A model generated the notes under the pieces. The model was not told the origin of the DNA, made no database searches, and saw only the letters and a list, made by a program, of their open reading frames with translations. A stretch of DNA of 64,000 nt, from positions 11,427,042 through 11,491,041 of the forward strand of contig NC_037590.1 in the NCBI RefSeq assembly GCF_003073045.1, given 5' to 3'. Position 1 is the stretch's first letter. Each line of letters begins with the position of its first letter. This stretch comes from Pomacea canaliculata. Lineage: Eukaryota; Mollusca; Gastropoda; Architaenioglossa; Ampullariidae. A program made the translations under genes and the position numbers. Shown here piece by piece: positions 11,801-24,600 of the stretch.

Positions 11801-14218
11801 ACACCCACAACTGCAAAATTTACACAAAAAAGATTCACCTCATTCCTGTTTTAGCCCCTTCAAGTAAAATATGGCTGTTAACTGGTGGGTTTTCCAATAA
11901 TAATAATAATGAGAAAAAAGAGAGATGTAGAAAAAGAGACATAAAAGCAAAAATAAACTGGATGTGATGCTGCTGAGCAAGAATGGTAGCTGTTTTCAGG
12001 ATGCCTACAGTAATGTTTAGGTTCAAAAGGCATGGAGGCCAAAAAGCTGTGAATATCTCCCTCTCCTTCTCCATTCCCAATACACAAATACAGTTCAACT
12101 TAAGAAAACATCCATAGTTTTGCATACAGTTTTTCATTTATGCAAACTTAACGTTACATAAAGAATTCTGAAAAAAATCTGCATTCCAAATTATGAAATT
12201 CATTAAAAAGATGCATTCAGTTCATAATTCTGTCTATTATGATGGTATAGTATTTGACATGTCTAAAATTAGTTCATTTTACGACTTGCATAAAGGTAAT
12301 AGAGTGTGTATGCTTGTTTGCATTATAGGGGAAAAAAAACGCTTTATATTTGCAGAAGAGTCCACTTAAGTAAAGAAAGAAACTTCTGTAAAGTGATGAA
12401 ATTAATTAGTAAATTTACCAACCTGAAACATTAGTTACTTTTTTTTACCATGGAAGCATCACAAAAAGCATGCCTGAGAAAAGTTGTCCATACCTACTTT
12501 TACCCCTCCATTCCCCACTTCCCAACAGAAAATGTAACCTACGTGAAATGTTTTGAGTTTATTATTTGCACACTGTGCCACTTATTATCAGTAGAACAAA
12601 CAGAAAAGAGAAAAACTATATTCGTTAATCTTAATTTTACCTCCATTTCACTAAAAGTTGAAGAATAAGCAGACGATGAGCTGACTGGATGTTTGATGTA
12701 ACGTTCTTGGGAGTCTTGATCCTCTGTACCAATGTTGTTAGATAATTTGCTAGCACCATGCTGATAATGGGTTTTCTTCACAAGCATCTTATCTTGTTGC
12801 CATGCACCTTGTTTTTTAGTGTCTTTTTGTTGTGCTACATTGTGGCTAGTAGAGAAGACTTTGGGTTGATCAGAAAGCAGCTTTTCTGAGCCATCTGAAG
12901 ACTTTCTTTTGACAGTTGAAGAGGCATTACTTTTACTTGATGGAGGACTTTTTTCAAGGTATTTGGGGTGCTCAGGTGATGGTAGATTCTTTTGTTTCTC
13001 TGCTTGTAAAGGAAGGGCTAGAGAATTTGTTGGCATTGCAGGATTAACTAATGAGCTTGTTTCCTTAGAAACTAAGGGTTTTCTTAATGCAATTTTGGTA
13101 GTAATCGTGGTTCTTTTTTTGCTTTTTGAATTCTGACAGGAAAGAGTAGATGACTTGTCAGTCTGCTTTTTGCTCTGGGCTGGAAAAAGTTTGTTCAACT
13201 TTTCTTTTCTATCCATCCTTGAATATGCTACAGAGTCTTGAACTTGGTCACTTATCTTTTGAGAGTTAAATGACACAGCATCGCACTTTTCATCACTTGG
13301 CGAACCTATGTCTAAAACTGAATCGCTTTCTTCATTTGAAAAGCTGTTAGAAATCGTTTCATTGTCTTCTCTTTCACCAGGATCATTGTTTTTGCTTAGC
13401 TTAGTTGGCTTTGCTGATGCAGCTGAAAACATGTTGTCTAATGAACTCTTGAAAGATGAACCATTACCTGGACTTCTGCTAAACGTTCTCCTACGAATCA
13501 TCTTTATTTTCAATACATTTTGCTGCTTGGATTTAATTTTACCTTTTTCCAGCTTTGTCTCACAGACACGAGATTCAGAAACTACTTCTGATCTTTCACT
13601 TACTAGTCTTTGTGTTGTTGACTTTTTGGCAATTTGGTGAGTTATTGGTTTTCTTTTTTTCTGCTTAGATGTGGCAGCGTGCTGGAAATATTTGAATTGC
13701 TTAGCAAGTGTCACAATGGTAGGATTACGGGTTTCACTACTGACAGTCTGTCCTATCAGTGTTCCATGGTATGGTGTATCTACATCAATTTCTTCATCAC
13801 TGCTGCTTTTATCATTATGCTGATTATGTGGATTAGACATATTTTTGTTGGAATTTTTTTTCCTGTTTGTCTGTGTTAATAAATTCCCTGGCAATGCACT
13901 TCCAGATTCCAACCCTACTACAGGCACAGAGCAACCTGCTGAACTAGAGCCAACTTCCTTTTCTGATGAACCTAGACGTAAAATTCCAAATAGAGGGGAC
14001 TTGTTATTTTGCTGAGTATTCTGCAGCAATGCATGCGGCTCGGATGAAGTGCCTTTATGTAGATCTAAAGCTGCAGAGGAAGACCCTGAATTAGACCAAG
14101 AACCTGAACTGCCTTTTCTCTCCCCATCAAGTGCCTCATTCTGCATTTTAGACTCCTCCTCGCCATCAATGTCTAGGTAGACCTCTGCCTCTGTTACAAA
14201 TGCTCCATCTTTGTTCAT
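8817..14218 (-). CDS. Large multi-C2H2 zinc-finger protein
   Basis: This gene probably encodes a nuclear, DNA-binding C2H2 zinc-finger protein of about 1,520 residues. The first coding exon (14218-12641, 526 codons) starts MNKDGAFVTEAEVYLDIDGE and is Ser/Lys-rich, low-complexity and without fingers. It ends at donor GAG|GTAAAA in phase 0. The second (11810-8817) follows acceptor AAATTTTGCAG, also phase 0. It contains about 15 fingers of the form C-x2-C-x12-H-x3-5-H, in two groups: eleven or so close together, then five (two beginning YKC.RCDKSF and YKCDKCSKGF) separated by acidic Ser-rich linkers. The long C-terminal tail is acidic (ending SALDLDSSLEI) and could be an activation domain. Two frame breaks interrupt exon 2. 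One is at an A-run (plus 11335-11340), where one extra A would restore frame; the other is in an AG repeat (10264-10271), where one more AG would. The fingers on both sides are intact, so assembly error is plausible. I cannot assign an orthologue. Confidence 0.87.
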
Positions 14219-14744
14219 TTCTGCAATTCTGATATCCTAACTCTCAGGTGTTAGTAATCTCAACTGGTCCATGCAGAAGGTGTGTTAATGGCGTAGTTTC
14301 TCACCCACACCATCTCAGGGCACATCATGCCAAATTATTCCTCCATTTAATGTGTTGGTGTTTAAAAATGTCTTTAAATAAATTTGCAATGATTACATTA
14401 GGCAGGAAATAAACCACTGAAAAGTGTCTGTTTTACAGTGGTCATGAAGCTAGTTGCAGCAAAGTCAGTAGCATGAAGTTTCAATGATGCTTTCATATAG
14501 ATGAAGACTCCTTGAACCTGAAAATAATAATTTTGTTACTTTTTAGCAGTCTTAAAAAGTAGTTTTAGCTAAAACATTTATGAAAATGAATCCTAGGGCA
14601 TGCAGGAAACCATATTACAATGTTGTTGTACCCAATGGGTTTTCAAATCTGTTATAACTGTCTAAACACAGAAAAAATGGTAAGAACAGTCTAATTAAAA
14701 GTAAACTTCAGTTTATTTACCATCCATCACATATAAACAATCAG
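14219..14744 (-). other. Upstream region of zinc-finger gene, possible 5' UTR exons
   Basis: Just upstream of the ATG the minus strand reads a possible acceptor ending AATTGCAG with only two bases before ATG, so an untranslated first exon probably lies further right. Another acceptor-like site (TTATTTTCAG) lies near 14520. No promoter element is clear. Confidence 0.3.
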
Positions 14745-16235
14745 GCTTCTTGGGTTATGCAAAACCATATGGAACTGAAGTGGCCAGACCAGACTAACAT
14801 CAGGAGAAACCATTATTTGGCACAAAGACCTGGACCACGATCATACCCAGGGAGTAGCACTGCTGATGTCAACAGAGGCAACAAAGGCGCTGATGGCCTG
14901 GGAACCAGTCTCACCATGGCCCAAATCAGCAAGATTCAATGCTAAAGGAAGGAAGATCACCGTCATCCAATCCTATGCACCAACAAATGCAGCAGATGAA
15001 AAGAGAAAAAAGACTTCTACAGTTCCCTGCAGTCTCTGCTTGACTGCACACCAAGAAGAGATCTGAAGATCATTATGGGAGACCTAAGCCAAAATGGGAG
15101 ATGATAACACTACCATGGGAAGACATGGCGTTAGCCCCTGCAATGAAAACGGGGAGCTCTTCACAGACTTCTGTGCTTTCACTGACCACATCATAGGTGA
15201 CACTGTGTTCCCACACAAAAATATACACAAGACAACTTGGACTTCCTGATGGCCAGATGGAAAACCAGACTGATCATATAACAGTTGCTCGAAAGTGGAG
15301 GAGCTTCCAAGATGTCCAAGAGGTGCAGATGTTGCTTTGGACCACTAGCTCCTAGAAGCTGACGTTCTTCATTGATCCAGCAGGAAGACCACACCACAAG
15401 TTTAATACTCAATACCTCAAGAACAAGGAGACATGGAAAATTTATAATTGTGAAATCACCAAGTGAAAAGGACTGTCAGGGAGAATAAGAGATGCTTCGC
15501 CCATGAACTGACAGAGGAAGCAGAGACAGCAGCTATACAGGGAAACAAAAAGCGATGACACAAAATAACATAAACTCTGTCGGGCAAAAGCATTAACCCA
15601 AACTAATAAGGGAAAGACAAAGATGGCAAAACCATAATAAACGATGCAGGACAAGGAAACCACTGGATGGAACACTTCGAAGAGATCCTCAATCAAGGTT
15701 GTCCGCCATCCTTACCACCAGCAACTGAACAACTTCACATCAACACCAGCACTCCCACTTAAAACAGAAATCATCAAAGCTATTAAAAGCGTCAAGAGTG
15801 AAAGCTGTCCTACTATATGGTTCTAAAATCTTGAGGGTGACAAACACCACCAACAAGCTCCAGACCTTTGCCAACTGAAGCCTACGCCATATTATGGGAA
15901 TAAGATGGCCTGAAAACAACAACCTGTGGAAAAGAACCAACCAGAATGCTACTATCCAAGACATCGAAAAGCGCAAATGGGGCTGGATACGACACACCCT
16001 GTGCAAACCAGCTGACACCATTGCCAGGCAGGTACTTGACTGGAACCCTCATGGAAAGATGAGAGTTGGGAGACCAATGAAGATTTGGAAAAGAATAGTA
16101 GAGAGTGGGGCAAAGGATGTCGGAATCACATGGGCTCAACTGAGGGAGCTGCCCAAAACCAGGTCCATTGGCGAGGTGCTGTTGCGGCCCTTTGCTCGCC
16201 AAGGAGTAACAAGGAATTAACTAACTAAACATTAA
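14745..16235 (+). mobile_element. Non-LTR retrotransposon (LINE) with internal deletion
   Basis: Broken frames show three parts of one LINE in order. At 14866-15060 the endonuclease is seen: ALMAWEPVSPWPKSARFNAK, then GRKITVIQSYAPTNAADE, the conserved strand with the YAPTN motif. Around 15655-15800 the start of the reverse-transcriptase region is seen (reading like a TEHFEEILNQ linker and TEIIKAIKS). From about 15800 the sequence jumps to the C-terminal part, with a LLYGS-like motif and at 15894-16220 the RRKW-like segment and KMRVGRPMKIWKR. The catalytic FADD region is missing, so about 1.5 kb has been deleted. The element ends with a TAACTAACTAA-like tail. It is dead. Family assignment within the RTE/CR1/L2-like group would need a search. 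Confidence 0.85.
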
Positions 16236-17310
16236 CATTTTTTTTTCACTTTCCCTATCCGGAACACTGGCATACTTACTAAACAGTTCTTCTTGGTTGA
16301 TTCTGAACAACTGGCAATTTTAAACATTAACTTTCAAATATCACCAAATTTCAACTGAAACAGACAGCAGTGTTCCGAACAGCAGAAGCCAGCACAAAAT
16401 AAAGAACAAAATTCATTAAAAAAAAAAATGTGGTGCTCCAAGATAATAGATCTATATTTAATTTTGAAAGAAACGTTCTTATTCACACATTAGTCGTATT
16501 AATGCGACTCCACTCACTATCCTCATTATGCAAAAAAAAAAAACAAAAAACAAAACCCAAATCCTTTTATGTACAGTTTTTGTTAGTGTTTGACATTAAT
16601 TTTATAAAGCCAAAGAGGTAAAGGTTCCCGATGTACACCTGGTTACAATTTGCAGTACACCGGCATGGTGCTAGGCTTGGGGACACTTATTGGCTTATTC
16701 TGTATTGAACGAAACACTGTTAATTAAAAGATGGTAAATTTTTAAAAAGATGTACTATGAAATCAATATGCTTACTCTTCGTGTGATTATTTATTGGCTG
16801 GAAAATGTACTGTGATCAAATGCAAAACGCACGGAAGTTCTGTATGCACTTCTATCTTGCTGTCGACGTACCACCACGTTCCTAAATGGTTCAACTGTTT
16901 GAAGATAATGGAGACAGGATAAAGCAAAACTGCATTCTTGAGCATGAGACAAATACGATGTCACATCACTCAGTTTTGCAATCGTATTTACATCATGCCC
17001 TCTTCAAAAAAAAAAAAAAAAATGGGAACTGAACAGGATCTTCTTTTGTTCCGGAGTACTTTGAAAATAACAACAAAAACTTAAAGTGTTGTTTGATTTG
17101 ATACTAACTGCTCGATTTTTTTCCTTGTTCCACAACTGAATGCAATACCAGCTCACTAGAACCCCCCAACACTGGCTACATTTAACAAAGGGAGAACAAA
17201 AACACCCTTTCGTCGTCTTCAAATACGAGTATCACAGACATAAGCTCCTCAGACGACGTACTATCCAATATCCCAAGTGGACTGACCTACAACCCCAACC
17301 TCCCTCATAC
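16236..17310. other. Intergenic, no gene seen
   Basis: This stretch is AT-rich and has several A-runs (about 16420, 16530, 17003). A 63- to 72-codon frame on either strand looks random. I see no exon or RNA gene here. Confidence 0.4.
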
Positions 17311-17462
17311 AGTCAAGGTTGGCTGCAGAGTTCATTTCTCGTCTCGGCCTCTCGGGCACTCTGTACATTCTCTGCACGTGGCATCTGTTTACAGGGCTGG
17401 CTGCCTTGCCGTAATATAGCCTGTTGCTGGCACAGCATAAAACACCAATCCCCCCCCCCCCC
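17311..17462 (+). repeat. SINE fragment (copy 2)
   Basis: This is the same family as 5938-6088 and 62688-62842, in the same orientation. It begins at the GGTTGGCTG part of the head, has a B-box-like GAGTTCATTTCTC, and ends with a C10-12 run after AAAACACCAATC. Confidence 0.65.
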
Positions 17463-17679
17463 TCGTGTACTCGGGAGCAGGTCGTTTCGCCCCCAATGTC
17501 GCTCCAGTATGTGGGGTAAAGTAAATTATTAGTCTGTGACAGAATCTGAGTACCACGTGCTCAAAGTACATGACAAAAATGAAAATTAGTACTATTTACA
17601 TACACGATACTCTATTTTTTAAACGCTTTCAAACTAAGAAAAGCATGATTAGTAGAGGGCCGTGTTCCCAGCTGCGTCA

Positions 17680-18060
17680 AGACTGGCGAGGTATACACGT
17701 CCGTCGGACGCGGACTCAGAACCACGAAGCACTGGCAGGAGAGTGTGTTTTATTTTTTGCTTTCTCTAACTTTAAGCGACCTGATGTCAGATTGTGTATT
17801 CAGACCTATATTGCCTCTCATATTATTCAACCTTATTTTTCTTGTGATTATAATTTGTTGACTGTGTATATAACCGTGTTGTCGGTTGTGCTTGCGCACG
17901 CGGGTGAGTGTGACTGTCAGTGTGTACGCGGGTGAGTGGGTGTGAGAGGGCGAAAGTCGGGTGGGCGAGCCAGTTGAAGTGTCCCCTTTCCCCTCGGGCG
18001 AGTTAGGCGCATCTAGCTTCTCCCCGACTCATTCGTCACACGCATAAAGCGCGATTTTCT
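17680..18060. other. GC-rich patch of unknown role
   Basis: This stretch is clearly richer in G+C and CpG than its surroundings (for example CGGGTGAGTGGGTGTGAGAGG and the GCGAGTTAGGCGCATC region). It may be a promoter or an unrecognised repeat. No open frame or core promoter element decides between these. Confidence 0.25.
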
Positions 18061-18660
18061 TTTATCACCGATCAAATATAGCTATTCTCGTCGAATAATT
18101 CAAGCAGAGCCACAATTAAGTAAGCAAAGCGAAACTGTACGTATTTTATTCTGGTTCAGGGAAGAAGTTTTTTGCTGGTATTTTTACATGCCTGGTTGCT
18201 AATACCATCACAGACTCACAGTATAATGTCTTTGACATATCTCAACTTGCTCTTTACATATAATTTATACTTATCTTACTAATATTCTTAAATGTAGTAT
18301 AAGTGAAAGTTTAATTGTTTGCTGTAAGTGGAATATACCACAGTCTTTGCATCACGAAAGCTCTTCAAAGTCATATACCCGATTAATTAATTTTCTTGAG
18401 TTAGCAGATGCTAGTTATTGTTCTCTGTATGTACGGAGAAAATTTCTAATTATAAAAAGGTTTTATTAAAAAAAAAATCCAAATTAATCTTTCAAAATGC
18501 AAACAATAATTATTTCTACTAATCAACAAGAAAAACACAGGAAATATATATATGTGTGTACATCTATATATATACACATAAATGTGAATTCAAAATTATT
18601 GATTACAATCTAAAGAACATGCATTTATAATGTTTTCTTTTTTATGCCATCACAATTTTT

Positions 18661-21600
18661 TCAATAAACTATTTTCCACTGGCTTGGCTGTTCACATTCC
18701 TTTTCTTTGTCATTACATAAACGGTTGAATGTCGTGGTTGGGTCAAATCCCAAGATCTCTCTCTCATCTTGTATTCTGAATGAAAATGTAGACTCTTTTG
18801 TTCCTATAAAAAACCTGGTAAAACAAAACATAAAGTGTAAGAGGTAAGACTGATACATTATTAGTATAAAATTTACATAAGAGACAAAATAAAAATATGT
18901 TTTCAATGCTGAGCCAGCAATCAACACAAAGCAGCCACTCTCTAAACCTGTTAAGTGCCACATGCAGAGAAAGAACTGAGACGAGATCTGACAAGAGAAT
19001 CATATATATTTAAATCAAAGTTACTAGGAAAATAAAGTTGATTCTCAGTAAACTGGTTTACATAGGGATTGGGATAAACTGGATATATGTATCTTCTGGT
19101 TGCTTGAGAGGACTTTTGTGATAAAGAAGATCCTCCAAACAGTAGTATTAGGAAGAAAGAGAAGTTATTGTGTCCCCTATTAAGGGATGAGAAGAAGACA
19201 CCTAAGGAAAAAATGGATTGAGGAGAAATGCCGCAAGACAAAGGAATGGTATAGGGTGATAAAAAGGCCTATCAGCTGCAGAAAACCTTCCCCAAGACAG
19301 GTCCCCAGTCATTGACAACAGCAATAGTCTCACAGAAGAAAAGGCTGTACTAAACCGATGGAATGCATACTGCAAAGAACTATACAATTTACCACATCCT
19401 CCAAGGTAACGTGATTGTGATCCGTGACCCTGCAGACCTTCCAGTCCTACAGGAAAAGGTTGAATTGGCCTAAGGCAGTTTGAATGGAAAGAAATCACCT
19501 GTCGTTGACAACACACCAGCAGAGTTTCTCAAACATGAAAGGGAAAAAACATGCTTACCTTACCATGCTGTGTTGAAAAGTTTGGGAGAGCAAAGAGTAG
19601 CCCAAAGAATGACTGCAGTTGCTTGTCATACCCTTTCCAAAGAAAGCGAACACAGCCAGTATCTAATCAGCCAATCAAGCAAGGCAAAGGTGATCCAAAA
19701 TTGCCTCAATACTGTTGCTGATGAGGTGTTAGTGGGAGAGCAAGCCTGCTTCAGAGCAGGCAGAAGCACAGTTCAACAGATCATCAACAGTCACATCACC
19801 ATAAAAAAAAAAACATCGACGACATCATAAAGTTCAAAACAGTATTTGACACAGTATGGCACAAAAGTCTTTGGTGTGTGACCTCGTTCAAACCCTTAAA
19901 GTGCTATAAAGAGGCTAAAGGAAACCTGTACTCATGAACAACCACACAAAAGCAGACATTTGCAAGGCCTGCCTCTTATCACCTGTGTTCAACATCTTTC
20001 TGAAGACATCATCTGATCCCTTTGGTAGGAGGCATCACCATCAAGATTGTACAAATCCCTCATCATTCCCATCTTGATGCACAGGTGTGAGATGTGAACT
20101 CCTTACTAAGATGGAAAGATGGAGATAAGCATTCAAAAATGCTCTGAATCTCTTACAAAGAACACAAAACCTACGATCGACTTTGTAAAAAGTGCAGTAG
20201 CCACCCTTGTGGGTCCCCAGGAAACCCTGCTCACAGCAGTGAAGAAGCACAAATTGGTCTGGTTCGGCCATGTTGCCCAGCATGACACTTTATCCAAAAC
20301 TGTACTCCAGGGCTCTGTGGTAGCTGAGGTAGACATATGAAAAACAGGATAGCAAATGTGAAGGAATGGACAAGGCACTCCAAGCAGGACCTGTTCAACA
20401 CATCCAGGATGTTCCAGGTGGCACACCTCAGCCCCTGCTGTGCCTGGTACCACCAGTCCTCCACAATTAGCACCAACAGGGCAGTTCCACTGGCAGCCCA
20501 GATTATCTGGTGATCAGCTAGGGATGGGTGATGATAATGACTAAAAACAGGTCCAAGTAATCCAAGTCATACAGACAACCAAACTATGAATCTTCATCAC
20601 CATTTGCCACAAATAAAAAACTTTGAGAGCTGTGACAACAAGCATGTTTGTCTCTGAAAAACAGGTGAAAAAGCAATTACCAGATCAAATAATTAGGAAA
20701 TATGTGATAAATAAAGTTAAGAAAAAATTGAAGACATTATAATTTGTAATGATTCTCTGTCAAAGTGCAGCTGAATTAAAAAATAAAACCAGGCAAAGTA
20801 AGAAGCTAATGCAAACCACTGTACATAGGACAAAATTAACAGCTTTGAAGAGTTCTTGATGACCTGAAATTCAGCAAGTTCCAAAGGGTTTCGTTGGTTT
20901 TATCATTGGTTTATAAATTTCTTCAAGCTTAATTCATTGCAGTCTACTTTTCCCTTTTCTGTTGTGCTTGGAGTTTTTCCTGATTTAATTCGTTCTGTCC
21001 TTCTATTGTGTGTGTATACAAGCATGTTTGGTAGAAGTGGGAAGAAGCTGGAGGAAGGGGGTGGTGTATGGGTTGGCGCATAGGACATTTTTTATTTTGT
21101 AAAAGTGAAGTTGGTTTTTATACAGTACAGTCAATAGAATTAGGCTGTTATATAAGCTCTCTGATGATTATTATTAAAGTCCCTCACCTTGCATGAGCAC
21201 AAATCCATTGGTCTATAATTGCCACACCACCATCTTTGAATCTTTCAAGAACTTCAGCTGGTGGTGTGTAATGAAAGACTTCAAAATCCTCCAGGTACAC
21301 TTTCAGTTCCATGTACTCTGAAGAAAATATTTTAAACACTTTAAAAGTCATTACTGTCTTTGTAACGTTAATCAAATTAGACCTAAAACTTGGGTTTGTA
21401 TTCATGACCATCATCTAATCACCAATCTGCAGTGTCTTAGAGAGGGAACTAGTGAGTAGACCCAACAGACAAACCAGCCTAACTACATAGCGGAAATTCA
21501 GAAAAAAAAAAAAGAAAAAAAAAAGGATGAGACTGCGCCTGAGTTGCCCAGTCAAGGTCACAAGAATGAAGCCTAAAAGTTATATGAGAAACATGCAAAC

Positions 21601-24600
21601 CTTGGAAAAAGCAAGCTAGAAGCTGTGGAAAGACATTTTTATTCACTCTGACTAAATGATGCTCTTTGAGCAAATAATAGACAACAAAAACATTGCATTG
21701 TTTTCGTTAGTAACAAAATGACCAGGGTAAAGGTGCTACATGAATAGAAGCTAGAAGCATAACTTTGATGGTTTTTTTTTCAAACTTAATAATAGCTGTG
21801 CAAGTAAACAGAGGGGGTGTTCAGTGGCATGCAGCAAGAGCAAAAAGACATTTGAAAATGCTCCCTGTGAGAGGTGGTTATCTCCCATGTCTTGCTCGAA
21901 ATTCGGTCTGGCAGGTAGTTGAGGACACTAGTGGATTGCACATGAAAATACAATAAACTCGTTACAGCAAAATAAAATTCACTTTAAAAAAAGTTGATAA
22001 CAGAAATTTCACAATTCATATTTGTCCAGCTAAAGGCTCACCCTGTTCAGGTGCATCAGTTGCTACAAACACCTTTGTGAGTTTGTGTTTTTTCAGAAGA
22101 CTTTTGAGTTGCTTTGCTGCATGCTTAAGTGAGGGCACATCCTGTCCTCGAACTTGTACAAAGTCTGCTCTTCTTAAATGTACAGCTAAATATGGTCCAC
22201 CTTTTGCTTCTCCATGTTTCCTCTAAAACAGCAAGAATAAGACATGGGAGCAGTAGATGTGGAAGGTTCACAGTAAAAACATTCAACTTCACAAATTAGG
22301 AGGCAGTTCACCGCATTAAAAAAAAAAGAAAACCCCCCTCCACTTTTTTTCTGAGTGAATTATCACCTTGTGTAAACAAAACATCCAGTTTTCTTAAAAC
22401 TGCTTATCTTTCTCATATAATAATATAATCATAATCTTTATCATATAAAGGTCCAGAAAGTGGTAAATAATGTTTTATCTTCATGAGGTATAAATTTATC
22501 ACAACTGATAAATCCATCTGTAAAAAATCTTGTGATGATAAAAAACAATCAGTTACCTTTTGTATAATACATTATTACTTTACTATTTTTTTCTATTTAC
22601 CTTCATTTTAGTCCAGTCATCATCTAGTACTGTGTTATCAGCTTCATCAAAAGAGTCTAAGTAGGTTTTTCGAAACTCATCTGCTAAGTCCCTCAGCTCT
22701 TTTGAGAACCGCATACTGCGTCTACACTATAGTACAAATGCAAATATAATTAGATAGCTATATCTAAGGCTTTAAAATAAAAAAAAACCAAAACCATTTG
22801 TACTGAACTGCTTGCATGGATTCTCTATACCAGTAACTACACTCATACGTTATGAGACAAAGTTCTATCTTCATGCCTGAAACAGGCAAACTACCTATAA
22901 AAATGACAGTTCTTTTAGCTGCTACTGTACAATTTAAATTTAAATAAGAATTCTTAAAAATTTTCACAACAAAAGGGTTCATTCATCAAAAGATTTGTAC
23001 AACATAAAGTCATATATCTCTTGACTGGTACCACCTGACAAGTGGTTATGATGCTGCATTGGTACTGGTTGTTGGATGGAACAGACTGGATAGACGAAGC
23101 TGCTGACAAAGCCTGTTTTGAGTGGAAGTGAGCAGGTCCTGCATAAAATGACCTGTCCACTCCTTTGTATTTGCAAACAGTTTTTTTGTTTCTCCACCTC
23201 AGCATTGACCATCTCCTCTAGGATATCCTGAAGGATGTCTTAGAGTATTTTATCAGACTAGCTTGAAACACTTCAAAGTTTCAGAGTTGGTGGCTCTATG
23301 TAAACTCTAGGAGTCTTAGGCTTCTGTTGTTGGTTTTCAAACATTCAGCTCATTATGAAATTAAGGATATAAAGATCAAGACTGAACTCACCTCCCAGTA
23401 CCATCTGTCCCCAAACTGGTCATGAAGGACTATCTCAGCCCTGTCTATCATTACTGATCTAAAAAACAAAAAACAAACAAAAAACCCCAAAATTGAGAGA
23501 ATACACTTGCACTCAAAATCTCTTTTTCCCTTCCTCTTTCTGTCTCATACTCGCATGCGCATACATACACACACAGGGGAGCAGGGGATAAATGTATGCT
23601 GACACTCTTGTACTCCTACCTTGCGGTTGAGTTTTTTAGCAAAAATGGCTTCAAAATTTTTGCATGCCCCTGAACTGAAATGCAGGTAAGCCTTGCTCCT
23701 GATATCTCGTCTCTGTAGCCAAAGAACCAACCCTTCCAGTGACCTGTTTCTTTATCCTAAAAAAGAGACTTCAGAAGCTGTTATTTCACAGATCAAAAAA
23801 CAAAAACACAAGGAAGCTTATCCTTCTCTCTACTAATCAGTAGATTTTTTTTTTTCCCCCAAAACATTTCAGCTGTAAATCCTATCTACATTTAAGAAAG
23901 AAAATGTTAGAAAAGCATTGTTGATATTATTTATGATAATTCTACATGGTGTTTTAATCTTTTTCACTTACTTTATCCTTTTTTAAAAACTCTTTGTTCC
24001 ATTCTTCTAATCTTCTGGTTTAAAATATATAAAATTCCTTTATGGAATATATTTTCATCTGATATTTTTTATACTTTAATTGACATGCCTTTAGTACCCA
24101 CTTAAACATACTGAAATAAATGTAAGGAAAGCTTTATTATAGAATCTCAAAACAATCTCTCCCTATCTCTTCTGACATGCCTTTTTCAGAACAAAGGTTA
24201 AAATGTCCACCTCCTAATGGTAAATAACTTATTTATGGATTGCATTACCCCTAAGGTGCTTGATCTATATCCTTTTCACACTGTGCACTTTTTCATGTCA
24301 TTCTAATGTTTCTATAACATTCTATAACAATGCAGTTTTCTGCAATGCTCTTCATAAATTGAGTTACTAACACAATCATCTATCAAACTTGTTCAAAGTA
24401 AAAGAAAGCTAGCTTCTCTCACCAGTATGTATGGATTTTGAATGCATTCCTTGATATCCATTTTTTCTTCCCATTCCGTCCATCCTTCTGCATAATTCTG
24501 GAGGTAGTACACATCCTCAATTATAGGCTTTGGCTGTACTAAAATAATGCAAAGTTAAAAAAAAAAACCTTGATAATATGACACAATTTGCAGAAATCAT

